DNA of 10,470 bases from Chloroflexi bacterium RBG_16_57_11 (GCA_001795165.1 MGNS01000078.1:29509-39978), one strand, 5' to 3'. Counted from the first letter of the stretch, positions 1 through 5,774 are shown. Notes: a model not told the origin generated them from the sequence alone. Numbers and translations are program-made.

Positions 1-1
1 C

Positions 2-460
2 GTCAACGCCTGCGGTTTGGTCAACCTGCCGGATGGCGAGATCTACACCGGTCCGGTGGAAAACTCCGCCAGCGGCTGGGTGCGTTACAGCTATCCAGCG
101 GTGTACCAGGGCCAGGTCGTCTCCGGCATCGAGCTGAAGTTCGAAGATGGAAAAGTCACACAGGCAAGCGCTGAGAAGAACGAAGCCCTGCTATTACGCA
201 TCCTGGATAGCGACCCGGGGGCGCGCTACCTGGGCGAGTTCGCCATTGGCACCAACTTCCAGATCGATCGCTTCACCCACAACATCCTGCTGGATGAAAA
301 GATTGGCGGCAGCTTCCATATGGCACTCGGCGCAGGCTACCCCGAGACCGGCAGCCTGAACAAGAGCGCGGTGCACTGGGACATGATCTGCGACATACGC
401 CAGGATTCTGAAATCCTGGCAGATGGCGAAGTGATTTACCGCAACGGTGCTTTCCTCTAA
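2..460 (+). CDS. M29-family metallo-aminopeptidase, C-terminal part (5' end outside window)
   Basis: Partial gene; the frame is open from base 2 and ends at TAA 458-460, giving about 152 residues. The family (AmpS / aminopeptidase T, peptidase family M29) removes N-terminal residues from peptides in the cytoplasm, using a two-metal centre. What is visible matches the C-terminal catalytic half: the NLPDGEIYTGP segment near the left edge, the GTNFQIDRFTHNILLDEKI stretch with its metal-ligand Glu (LDEKI, about 289-303), the His of SFHMALG (about 311-331) and the HWD motif (about 373-381). These are the conserved metal-binding positions of the family. No frameshift or missing key residue is seen. 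The last 14 bases overlap the start of the phosphodiesterase gene, so the two are probably co-transcribed and translationally coupled. The family assignment is firm; the exact substrate preference cannot be read from this fragment. Confidence 0.9.
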   Translation, partial: VNACGLVNLPDGEIYTGPVENSASGWVRYSYPAVYQGQVVSGIELKFEDGKVTQASAEKNEALLLRILDSDPGARYLGEFAIGTNFQIDRFTHNILLDEKIGGSFHMALGAGYPETGSLNKSAVHWDMICDIRQDSEILADGEVIYRNGAFL

Positions 461-1253
461 GCCAGATACCCAACCCGTTCTGTTTGCCACGGCTCACCGC
501 GGCGGCGAGGGGCAGTGGCCTTCCAACACGCTGTATGCCTTCGAGCACGCCCTGAGGCTGGGGATAGACGCTCTGGAGCTGGACATCCACGCCAGCCGCG
601 ACGGCGTGCTGGTCGTGCGCCACGACCCGGTCATCGATACGACCACCGACGGCGCCGGGCGCATCCGCGACCTGACCCTGGAGCAGATCAAGGCGCTCGA
701 CGCCGGATACACCTGGACGGCGGACGAGGGGCGCACCTTCCCCTTCCGCGGCCTGGGCATCACCATCCCCACCCTGGAGGAGGTCTTCCAGGCCTTCCCC
801 CGAACGCCCCTGAGCATCGACATCAAACCCGTAGATCCCGTCGTGGTGCGGGTTTTCAGTCAAATGCTGCGCGAGTATAACAGGCTGGAGCAGGTGGTGG
901 TCGGCTCTTTTCACGACCCCCAACTGTGTCGCTTTCGCCTGCTGTGTCCCGGAGTGGACACCGCCGCCGGGGTCTCTGAGACGCGCCGGTTTTACCTGCT
1001 CAACCTGTTCCGGCTTTCCAGATTCTATCGCTCGCCGGCAAAGGCCTTTATGATCCCGGAATATTCCGGGCGGCTGCGCCTGGTTACGCCGCGCTTCATC
1101 CGCAGCGCCCACGCACAGGGATTGAGGGTGGATGTCTGGACAGTTAATGAAGTGAAAGATATGCGTCGTTTGATCGATTGGGGGGTGGATGGAATTATTA
1201 CGGATTATCCGAGGCGTTTGCTGGTGTTATTGAACCGAATAAGGGGCGACTGA
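447..1253 (+). CDS. Glycerophosphodiester phosphodiesterase (GDPD/UgpQ family)
   Basis: A 268-residue enzyme of normal length for a short bacterial GDPD. The family hydrolyses glycerophosphodiesters from phospholipid turnover to sn-glycerol-3-phosphate plus an alcohol. Visible catalytic features are HRGG (His17), the ELDIH motif (Glu44, Asp46), the second catalytic His in VVRHDP (His59), and SIDIKP (Asp125), where the family usually has Glu in an I-E-x-K context. The usual PENT after HRG is PSNT here. The C-terminal half keeps the TIM-barrel ending, with VDVWTVNE and the DGIITDYP motif. There is no signal peptide, so a cytoplasmic enzyme is inferred. The GTG start at 447 lies inside the end of the upstream aminopeptidase gene, and I see no other usual start codon before HRGG. 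No strong Shine-Dalgarno sequence is seen, which fits translational coupling. ugpQ would be the nearest named homologue, but no ugp transport genes are nearby, so no symbol is given. Confidence 0.92.
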   Translation: MLSSKPDTQPVLFATAHRGGEGQWPSNTLYAFEHALRLGIDALELDIHASRDGVLVVRHDPVIDTTTDGAGRIRDLTLEQIKALDAGYTWTADEGRTFPFRGLGITIPTLEEVFQAFPRTPLSIDIKPVDPVVVRVFSQMLREYNRLEQVVVGSFHDPQLCRFRLLCPGVDTAAGVSETRRFYLLNLFRLSRFYRSPAKAFMIPEYSGRLRLVTPRFIRSAHAQGLRVDVWTVNEVKDMRRLIDWGVDGIITDYPRRLLVLLNRIRGD

Positions 1254-1269
1254 GGTCGCATACATTATG

Positions 1270-1303
1270 ACCACAGATGTAGAACCAACCTTGATGTGGT
1301 TTT
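1270..1303 (+). terminator. Possible weak terminator after the phosphodiesterase gene
   Basis: ACCACA (1270-1275) can pair with TGTGGT (1295-1300), and the hairpin is followed by a short run of T (TTTT including 1300). The stem is only six pairs with a 19-base loop, and the site lies 17 bases after the stop codon. Position and T-run fit a terminator, but stability is poor and no calculation was made. Confidence 0.25.
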
Positions 1304-1380
1304 CCAACTGACTGGGTCGTTAACAAACTACTGATACTGGAAGAGAAAAAGCGTTTTGCAAGAGGCGCTTCCGCAGTCAT

Positions 1381-1392
1381 GCCACGCGTGGC
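1381..1392. repeat. Perfect 12-bp palindrome GCCACGCGTGGC
   Basis: The two halves, GCCACG and CGTGGC, are exact reverse complements. It lies in the non-coding stretch between the phosphodiesterase gene and the hydrolase cassette. It may be a protein-binding site or chance; nothing around it fixes its role. Confidence 0.4.
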
Positions 1393-1516
1393 TTCAAAAG
1401 CTGGGACGGATTGGATGCCGCCATTCTGCTGTGCAGCGATCCCATCGCGTAGGACACGGTTTTACCTGGGCGGAGCTCTGTCTCTTTGCTTTTTCCCAAA
1501 TTCACCCACCGGAATC

Positions 1517-1571
1517 TTGACAATGTGAAATATTTCATTAATTTGACAATCATAATCCGATATGATACCTT
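1517..1571 (+). promoter_or_regulatory. Candidate promoter of the SGNH hydrolase cassette with two TTGACA boxes
   Basis: Two identical TTGACAAT octamers begin at 1517 and 1543, 26 bases apart, each containing a consensus -35 hexamer (1517-1522 and 1543-1548). For the second box a -10-like TACCTT lies at 1566-1571 with a 17-base spacer; TATGAT at 1561-1566 is a better hexamer but too close. The local sequence is strongly AT-rich compared with the genes to the left. The region lies 55-110 bases before the ATG at 1626. The -35 matches are seen directly; promoter activity is inference. Confidence 0.45.
1526..1537. repeat. Perfect 12-bp palindrome TGAAATATTTCA between the two -35 boxes
   Basis: TGAAATATTTCA is its own reverse complement and sits exactly between the two TTGACA boxes. 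Its position is suitable for an operator that would control the promoter of the hydrolase cassette. No regulator gene is adjacent. Confidence 0.45.
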
Positions 1572-1581
1572 GTTAATAGTT

Positions 1582-1594
1582 GATAAAATTTATC
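1582..1594. repeat. Inverted repeat GATAAA-A-TTTATC flanked by TTAATA direct repeats
   Basis: GATAAA (1582-1587) and TTTATC (1589-1594) are exact reverse complements separated by one base. Identical TTAATA hexamers lie on either side (1573-1578 and 1595-1600). The element falls in the presumed 5' untranslated region, about 30 bases before the ATG at 1626. It could be an operator or simply part of an AT-rich leader. Confidence 0.35.
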
Positions 1595-1625
1595 TTAATA
1601 ATCCAGGTAATAACCGGAGGCTTAC

Positions 1626-3338
1626 ATGCCCAAGTTTGCTAGATTTACCATCTCAACACCTACTCGCCACCCTGCTAATTTAAAAGCCTACGATCCGATT
1701 TTTCATCGCTATAAGCCGGATTATGTAAACCCTGCTTTCTGGGTGCTCAATCTGATCGCTATCCCGCCAGGACTACACGAAAGTATTGCAGACGAGTCAT
1801 TTCTTTCCAGCATGGAATTATTGAAATCCTTGGATGAAAAGGTAAAGAAAGCGGTTATCCCCAACGAAATTCTCACTTTCGTATGGACAGTCAAGCAGGT
1901 GGGCGGCAGCTTCTCAAGGACGATACCTAAACTTCGCTCTCCTTCCATGTGGCGAACGGAAGTGCAGGTGCCCAAGCCAGGTGAATATGAAGTCACTCTC
2001 CAGGTGAACCTGACCGGTGGGCAGCGGGAGGTCAGCAGCCGTAATTACCTACTGCGGGATTTTCTGGTGGTATCCATCGGCGATTCCTTCGCCTCGGGGC
2101 AAGGCAACCCAGATGTGGTGGCTGTGCCTTCTCCAGACCAAAAAGCGATTTGCGAGGCGACCACGTTAACCTTGTTCATCACAAAAATCGAAGGCGCAAT
2201 AAAAGAATTCGCAGAACAACTGAAGGTAAAGACCGAAGAAAGTATTGAAAAATATCTGCCTTTTATTGGTGCAATTGTGGTGGCGGAGATAAATAATGTT
2301 GAAGACGTAATTGGTTTTGTAAAAAACGCCGCTGAAAGCGTTGCCAGTGCAGTTGTTGACGTCGCCAGGGACATTGGTGGAGGTGTTGTAGAGGGGGCCG
2401 AAGAGGTCGCCAGTTGGTTTGGACTGGGTGACGGCGGTGAGAGCGATGAAATTGATCCACATCCAGCTGGATGGCAGGAGCCGAACGCTTACCGGTCCTA
2501 TCGATCCGGGCATTCGTTAGCTGCAAGACAGGTCGAATCCGAAACCCCGTTTAGTGCTGACAGAATTACCTTCATTTCCCTGGGCCGCTCCGGGTCAGAA
2601 ATTGATGACGGTTTGTTAGGGCCGCGCACGGTCGATGTTCCTCTGGACTCTGCGAACAAGGCTATCGATGGCTGGACCAAGAACCGCGGCCAGATCCAGG
2701 AAGCGAAAGAGACCGTCCTCAATCGCCCAATCGACGCCCTGATCATTACCATTGGGGTAAATGATCTTGGATTTTCATCCCAGGTGACCCAAGCTATCCT
2801 TTGGAAGAGTGGTGAAAAAAGAAAGGAACGCATCGCGTCAGTGAAAAAGAAGCTCGAAACTGAGTATCCACAACTCCTAAATCAGCTGAAGCGAGCTATA
2901 GACAGCCAACTAAGACCCAGACAAGTGTTCATCCTGGAATACCCTGTCAGGATTTTCAAGGAAGTGGCAGAGCGCGGTCCATGTGGGGTATTAGGTAGCT
3001 CGGTAGGTCTAAACCTGGATAAAGCCGATGCCAGATCATTGGGAGAGTTAGGGGATTTGCTTAATCAAAAAATCCGTGCTAAGGCTGACGAATTTGGATG
3101 GATTCTGGTAGATGGTATCGAAAATGGCTTTGATGGGCATGGTTACTGCGCCAGCAGACCCTACTTCGTCTTAGCCGAGGAATCTTGCCGCAATCAGGGC
3201 GACTTTGAAGGCATGCTGCATCCGAACAAGCTGGGGCAGCAAGTCACTCGCGATTGCATTGTGCGGGCGCTGAGGCGGGAGATGCTTACCCCGCAGGAAA
3301 GCTGGCTTGAGCCAGTGTTAAACGTGATGATGAGCTAA
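1626..3338 (+). CDS. SGNH/GDSL-type hydrolase with N-terminal beta-sandwich and large helical insertion
   Basis: A 570-residue protein. The SGNH family are Ser-His esterases/lipases; the substrate here is unknown. Seen in the sequence: residues 1-80 are unassigned. Residues about 82-148 look like a PKD/Ig-like strand-rich domain (FVWTV..., PGEYEVTLQVN) leading into VVSIGDSFASGQGNPD, with nucleophile Ser154 (codon 2085-2087). LGRSG (319-323) supplies the block-II Gly, IGVND (376-380) the Gly/Asn block, and MLHPNKLG (530-537) the catalytic His532. Residues about 171-285 form an insertion of amphipathic helices rich in Ala, Val, Ile and Glu, placed between the Ser block and the YRSYRSGHSLAA segment that usually follows soon after. 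There is no N-terminal signal peptide or C-terminal anchor, which is odd for a lipase-like enzyme. The start is set by GGAGG at 1616-1620, five bases before ATG. A 96-residue gene with its own good ribosome binding site follows after 13 bases. The SGNH call is firm; substrate and location are not. Confidence 0.88.
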   Translation: MPKFARFTISTPTRHPANLKAYDPIFHRYKPDYVNPAFWVLNLIAIPPGLHESIADESFLSSMELLKSLDEKVKKAVIPNEILTFVWTVKQVGGSFSRTIPKLRSPSMWRTEVQVPKPGEYEVTLQVNLTGGQREVSSRNYLLRDFLVVSIGDSFASGQGNPDVVAVPSPDQKAICEATTLTLFITKIEGAIKEFAEQLKVKTEESIEKYLPFIGAIVVAEINNVEDVIGFVKNAAESVASAVVDVARDIGGGVVEGAEEVASWFGLGDGGESDEIDPHPAGWQEPNAYRSYRSGHSLAARQVESETPFSADRITFISLGRSGSEIDDGLLGPRTVDVPLDSANKAIDGWTKNRGQIQEAKETVLNRPIDALIITIGVNDLGFSSQVTQAILWKSGEKRKERIASVKKKLETEYPQLLNQLKRAIDSQLRPRQVFILEYPVRIFKEVAERGPCGVLGSSVGLNLDKADARSLGELGDLLNQKIRAKADEFGWILVDGIENGFDGHGYCASRPYFVLAEESCRNQGDFEGMLHPNKLGQQVTRDCIVRALRREMLTPQESWLEPVLNVMMS

Positions 3339-3351
3339 AAAGGAGATTTAT

Positions 3352-3642
3352 ATGGCACCATCAGCCACCGGAAAGGTAACTCGTATCTACGCGAATCAAT
3401 CTGGAGCATTCATTCGAATCGACACTGATGAACCAAAACCACTTGACGACTACTTCAGGTTGAGGCTTAACCATCCGAATTACAATGCTTTGTATTCTTT
3501 AGCCCTGGCGGCAGCAGCCAACCGCTGGCCTCTTCGCATTAGAATTGAAGGACCAGCCACATCAAAAGTTGATCCGAAACGTGAAGGGGTAGTTTCGTAT
3601 TTTGTTGTAGATTGGAAAGCTGGAGAATCCGTCGATGATTAA
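3352..3642 (+). CDS. Small conserved-looking protein, possible OB-fold (AB5 B-subunit-like)
   Basis: A 96-residue protein with no named function that I can assign. Its start is well set: AGGAG at 3341-3345, six bases before ATG 3352, and only 13 bases after the hydrolase stop, so the two genes are very likely one operon. By eye the secondary structure is strand (GKVTRIYANQ, 7-16), strand (AFIRIDTD, 19-26), strand (YFRLRL, 34-39), helix (NYNALYSLALAAAANR, 43-58), strand (PLRIRIEG, 60-67) and strand (GVVSYFVVDW, 79-88). This order, with a helix ending in a short turn followed by a P-L-R-I-R-I strand, resembles the B subunits of subtilase cytotoxin (SubB) and PltB, where a similar LYNQALYFYTTGQPVRI stretch occurs. 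That resemblance is inference from memory, not an alignment. It has no signal peptide and no cysteines, unlike those secreted subunits. It may bind a sugar or lipid for the neighbouring hydrolase, or do something unrelated. Confidence 0.75.
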   Translation: MAPSATGKVTRIYANQSGAFIRIDTDEPKPLDDYFRLRLNHPNYNALYSLALAAAANRWPLRIRIEGPATSKVDPKREGVVSYFVVDWKAGESVDD

Positions 3643-3662
3643 ACCAACTGGATAATCTTACG

Positions 3663-3767
3663 ATGACACGCTACGAATCATGTAGTATTGCTGCCTCAAT
3701 TGGCGCCCTGGTTATTTTCTTTGCAATTGCTATCTTTGTCATTCTAAAGATACTAACCGGTGGTTAA
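3663..3767 (+). CDS. Candidate 34-residue single-span membrane protein
   Basis: ATG at 3663 opens a 34-codon frame ending at TAA 3765-3767. The product has a short polar N-terminus (MTRYESCS) and then one hydrophobic segment of about 20 residues (ASIGALVIFFAIAIFVILKI), followed by LTGG. That is the layout of a small single-span membrane protein. It begins 20 bases after the 96-residue gene on the same strand. The only ribosome-binding hint is a weak GGAT at 3650-3653. Chance hydrophobic frames of this size occur in AT-rich DNA, so the call is tentative; the clean polar-hydrophobic-polar pattern and the operon position favour a real gene. No function can be assigned. Confidence 0.4.
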   Translation: MTRYESCSIAASIGALVIFFAIAIFVILKILTGG

Positions 3768-3816
3768 GGATTCTCTTCATCCTAATAGAGATTACGTTAT
3801 TTCGGGGAAGTCAGCC

Positions 3817-3832
3817 GGTTGAAAAATCAACC
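3817..3832. terminator. Small hairpin GGTTGA-AAAA-TCAACC in the convergent region
   Basis: GGTTGA (3817-3822) and TCAACC (3827-3832) form a perfect six-pair stem around a four-base loop. It lies between the plus-strand cassette and the minus-strand signalling operon, where termination of both is expected. There is no T-run outside the stem on either strand, so intrinsic termination is doubtful. Confidence 0.25.
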
Positions 3833-4012
3833 TGCGCTATCCGACGCGAAAGCTAAACCAACTTCAATTCGATTCAAAGCCTGGCGAAGCTGGCGGGCGC
3901 TATATTCGCCTGCGGACGACAGGACTACAGCGCCAGCCCGAACGCCCATGATTGCCGCCCGCACCACTCTGGCGCTGGCCCCGCTAGCGCAGCGTACAAA
4001 GCGATGCCAGGA
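3827..4012 (-). other. Open frame continuing in phase past the stop of the small membrane ORF
   Basis: After the TGA at 4015-4013 the same frame stays open for 61 more codons to TGA 3829-3827. An internal ATG at 3949-3947 would give 40 residues, with a product ending in SARQLRQALNRIEVGLAF, which could be an amphipathic helix. It has no Shine-Dalgarno sequence that I can see and no family that I recognise. It could be the rest of a once longer protein cut by a nonsense mutation, a separate small gene, or chance. The opposite strand is also open here, so lack of stops is weak evidence. Confidence 0.2.
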
Positions 4013-4189
4013 TCAAATTGCTTTAGACAATCTGATTAGGAACGCGGCCAACATGCCCCGCCAGCACCCCAATAGCCAGCCGAAGAAACCGACGAACAAG
4101 CCGGCCACGATGGCAAAATTGAATCCATAAATGTAAAACCAATATGATTGTGGTTTTCTGGGGGTCAATGAGCGTGGAAGGCCCGGCAT
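4013..4189 (-). CDS. Small membrane protein (58 residues) at the end of the signalling operon
   Basis: The start ATG (4189-4187) follows the TGA of the receiver-phosphatase gene (4192-4190) with no gap, a typical coupled arrangement. The product starts with a basic, proline-containing stretch (MPGLPRSLTPRKPQ) and continues with aromatic and hydrophobic residues, YWFYIYGFNFAIVAGLFVGF then FGWLLGCW, which would span the membrane once. It ends in RGMLAAFLIRLSKAI, a basic amphipathic tail. This layout is far from random and supports a real gene. It is not a family I recognise. Position suggests a role with the phosphatase, for example anchoring, but that is only inference. The same frame continues after the stop (see the separate entry), so the gene may have been longer. 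Confidence 0.5.
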   Translation of the reverse strand: MPGLPRSLTPRKPQSYWFYIYGFNFAIVAGLFVGFFGWLLGCWRGMLAAFLIRLSKAI

Positions 4190-5389
4190 TCATGTTTGAC
4201 CATCTCCCACAATAGCGGCCCCCTGTCTCATAATCACCAGAACAGTGACGTCGTCAAATGGCTTCGCCTCTCCCCTGAAATTTGCCAGGCTGGTCGAGAG
4301 CCGCTCGACGTATTCAAAAGCCGAATGCGCTGGGAGGGCCAGAACATCCAACAGGCGCTCCAGCCCAAAAAATTCAGAGGCCGCGTTATTGGTATCCTCC
4401 ACCCCATCTGAATAGATGCACAACGCTTCACCCGGACTTAGTTCAATCCCCTCAGCGGAGTATTCACTATCTTCCATGATCCCTACGAGCGGGCCGGTCG
4501 GCTTCAAGGCCCACCGACCTCCATCCTTCCTCAAGACTTGGGGTGGGTTATGACCCGCATTGATGTACTGCACCTTTCCCGAAAGCGGATCCAGCACTCC
4601 GATGAACAAAGTCGAAAACAGGGCATTCGCGTGAGTCTGGCAAACGTACTGGTTTGTCCTCGCTACAGCCTGCACCAGGATATCGGCACTGCTCACTGCC
4701 CGCTCCTTCAACTTCGGGGAACTACGATCATTAATGAACGCCCGCAGCAGGCTGCGGTAAAGAGCCATGAACAGCGCCGACCCAACCCCCTTATCCGTCA
4801 CATCGCCTAAGAAAAAGCCCAGCCGACCGTCGGACAGGTTAAATACATCGTAAAAATCACCCGAGACCTCACGCGCCGCCGCGAAGTGCGAAGCTATTCC
4901 CCACCCGCTCACCTCAGGCAGCTCAGTGGGCAAGAAACCGGACTGGATTTGATGCCCGATCTCGAGCTCCCTTTCCAGGCTCTGAATATACAGCTTCTCC
5001 AGATCGCGCAGCCGTTTCCGTGCCAGACCTGCGTTCATGCGCGCCTCAAGCAATGTCGGATTGAAAGGTTTCGGTAAATAATCATCCGCTCCAAGCTGGA
5101 TGCCGCGCAGGACGCTATCCATATCCGTCAACGCAGAGATGATCACCACCGGGATATCACGCCAAGCGGGCTCAGCCTTCAATCGTCCCAGCATCTCAAA
5201 CCCGTCCATGACCGGCATCATCATATCGAGCAAAATTAGATCCGGCCCTGCCTGTGCTACGCGCTGAAGTCCTTCCTGGCCGTTTGCTGCGGAAACCGTA
5301 TCGTATTCCAGGTCTTCCAATTCCTGCTCCAGGTAATCAATATTCAGCGGTTCATCATCCACGATAAGAATTTTCGGGCGTTGCGCCAT
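4190..5389 (-). CDS. Response regulator with PP2C/SpoIIE-type Ser/Thr phosphatase output (RsbU-like)
   Basis: A 399-residue protein. Residues 6-120 are a receiver domain: acidic pair Asp11/Asp12, phospho-acceptor Asp55 in ILLDMMMP, Ser85, and Lys107 in PKPF. Residues 121-150 form a helical linker ending in the EIGHQIQSGFLP motif that precedes RsbU-type phosphatases. Residues 165-386 are a PP2C-like domain with SGDFYD (176-181), GDVTDKGVGSALFMA (195-209), INAGHNPP (276-283), YSDGVEDT (326-333) and DDVTVLV (379-385); the metal-binding aspartates are all present. By family knowledge, phosphorylation of the receiver switches the phosphatase, which dephosphorylates a Ser/Thr-phosphorylated partner, usually a STAS anti-anti-sigma protein. 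No such partner is in the window. The start at 5389 lies three bases after the stop of the upstream receiver gene. It is probably cytoplasmic, with no membrane segments. Confidence 0.95.
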   Translation of the reverse strand: MAQRPKILIVDDEPLNIDYLEQELEDLEYDTVSAANGQEGLQRVAQAGPDLILLDMMMPVMDGFEMLGRLKAEPAWRDIPVVIISALTDMDSVLRGIQLGADDYLPKPFNPTLLEARMNAGLARKRLRDLEKLYIQSLERELEIGHQIQSGFLPTELPEVSGWGIASHFAAAREVSGDFYDVFNLSDGRLGFFLGDVTDKGVGSALFMALYRSLLRAFINDRSSPKLKERAVSSADILVQAVARTNQYVCQTHANALFSTLFIGVLDPLSGKVQYINAGHNPPQVLRKDGGRWALKPTGPLVGIMEDSEYSAEGIELSPGEALCIYSDGVEDTNNAASEFFGLERLLDVLALPAHSAFEYVERLSTSLANFRGEAKPFDDVTVLVIMRQGAAIVGDGQT

Positions 5390-5392
5390 TTG

Positions 5393-5767
5393 CTAATCCA
5401 TCCCCAAAAAATAGTGGATTTTTTCAGCCAGCAAAGCCTCGTCAAGAGGCTTGGTCAAATAATCGCTGCACCCGGCATCCAGGGCTTTGTGCCGGTCGCT
5501 GCTCATCGCGTGCGCCGACAAACCGATCACCGGAATATGGCTCAATTTATCGTTCGCCTTGATCGCCCGCGTGGCTTCCCACCCATCCAGTACCGGTAGG
5601 GACATGTCCATTAATATTAAATCCGGCATTTCCTCGGCCGCCATCTCTACGCCCATTGCCCCGTCTCTAGCAATTACCAATTCGTAATCATCTTCCAGAA
5701 GCTGGACAAGTAATTCCAGGTTGAGTTCAACGTCTTCCACAATCAAGATCTTTTTCATTTTTGGCAT
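5393..5767 (-). CDS. Stand-alone receiver-domain response regulator (DivK/CheY-type)
   Basis: A single receiver domain of about 124 residues with no output domain. From the ATG at 5767 the phospho-acceptor is Asp54 (LILMDMSLP), with the conserved Ser in IGLSAHAM (Ser84) and Lys in LTKPL (Lys106). The SAHAM pattern is typical of receivers that work with hybrid-type histidine kinases, so the upstream kinase is the obvious donor. Possible starts are TTG 5773, ATG 5767 and ATG 5758; the last would give the common MKKILIVED start. None has a clear Shine-Dalgarno sequence, so translation may be coupled to the kinase gene, whose stop (5777-5775) is 7 bases upstream of ATG 5767. Such proteins act by protein contact or as phosphate shuttles. 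Its place between kinase and phosphatase suggests it tunes or competes for phosphate flow. Confidence 0.93.
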   Translation of the reverse strand: MPKMKKILIVEDVELNLELLVQLLEDDYELVIARDGAMGVEMAAEEMPDLILMDMSLPVLDGWEATRAIKANDKLSHIPVIGLSAHAMSSDRHKALDAGCSDYLTKPLDEALLAEKIHYFLGMD

Positions 5768-5774
5768 GAGCAAA

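Larger units (their letters stand above)
1254..1480. other. Intergenic stretch without a recognisable gene
   Basis: Between the phosphodiesterase stop and the AT-rich promoter region I find no convincing gene on either strand. A minus-strand open frame of about 60 codons (1198-1380) overlaps the end of the phosphodiesterase gene and has no family-like sequence. A plus-strand open frame of about 75 codons (roughly 1300-1525) has no upstream start codon. Two local structures are present: a possible weak hairpin (1270-1300) and a perfect 12-base palindrome, GCCACGCGTGGC, at 1381-1392. The stretch could be a decayed gene, but no relic is recognisable. Confidence 0.5.

Noticed and set aside
273..1112. 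A 279-codon open frame opposite the phosphodiesterase gene
   Set aside because: It is antisense to two well-supported genes, rich in Gly, Gln, Arg and Ala, and has no recognisable domain; long antisense frames are common in GC-rich DNA.
2136..2480. Hydrolase insertion read as a separate embedded gene or intein
   Set aside because: There are no intein splice motifs (no Cys/Ser at the left junction, no HN at the right), no homing-endonuclease motif, and the frame is uninterrupted.
4013..4015. Selenocysteine recoding of the in-frame TGA
   Set aside because: The flanking sequence shows no redox motif. The hairpin seen downstream (3817-3832) is about 180 bases away, too far for a bacterial SECIS element, which lies directly after the codon.
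3819..4130. A 103-codon open frame on the plus strand in the convergent region
   Set aside because: It starts with TTG, is rich in Ala, Pro, Thr and Lys with no domain-like pattern, has no ribosome binding site, and lies opposite the membrane-protein frame on the minus strand, which looks much more like a real protein.
4135..4157. Hairpin AAAACCA...TGGTTTT as a bidirectional terminator
   Set aside because: It is a perfect 7-base inverted repeat with a T-run on both strands, but it falls inside the 58-codon membrane ORF that starts right after the phosphatase stop. The stem is also AT-rich and weak.
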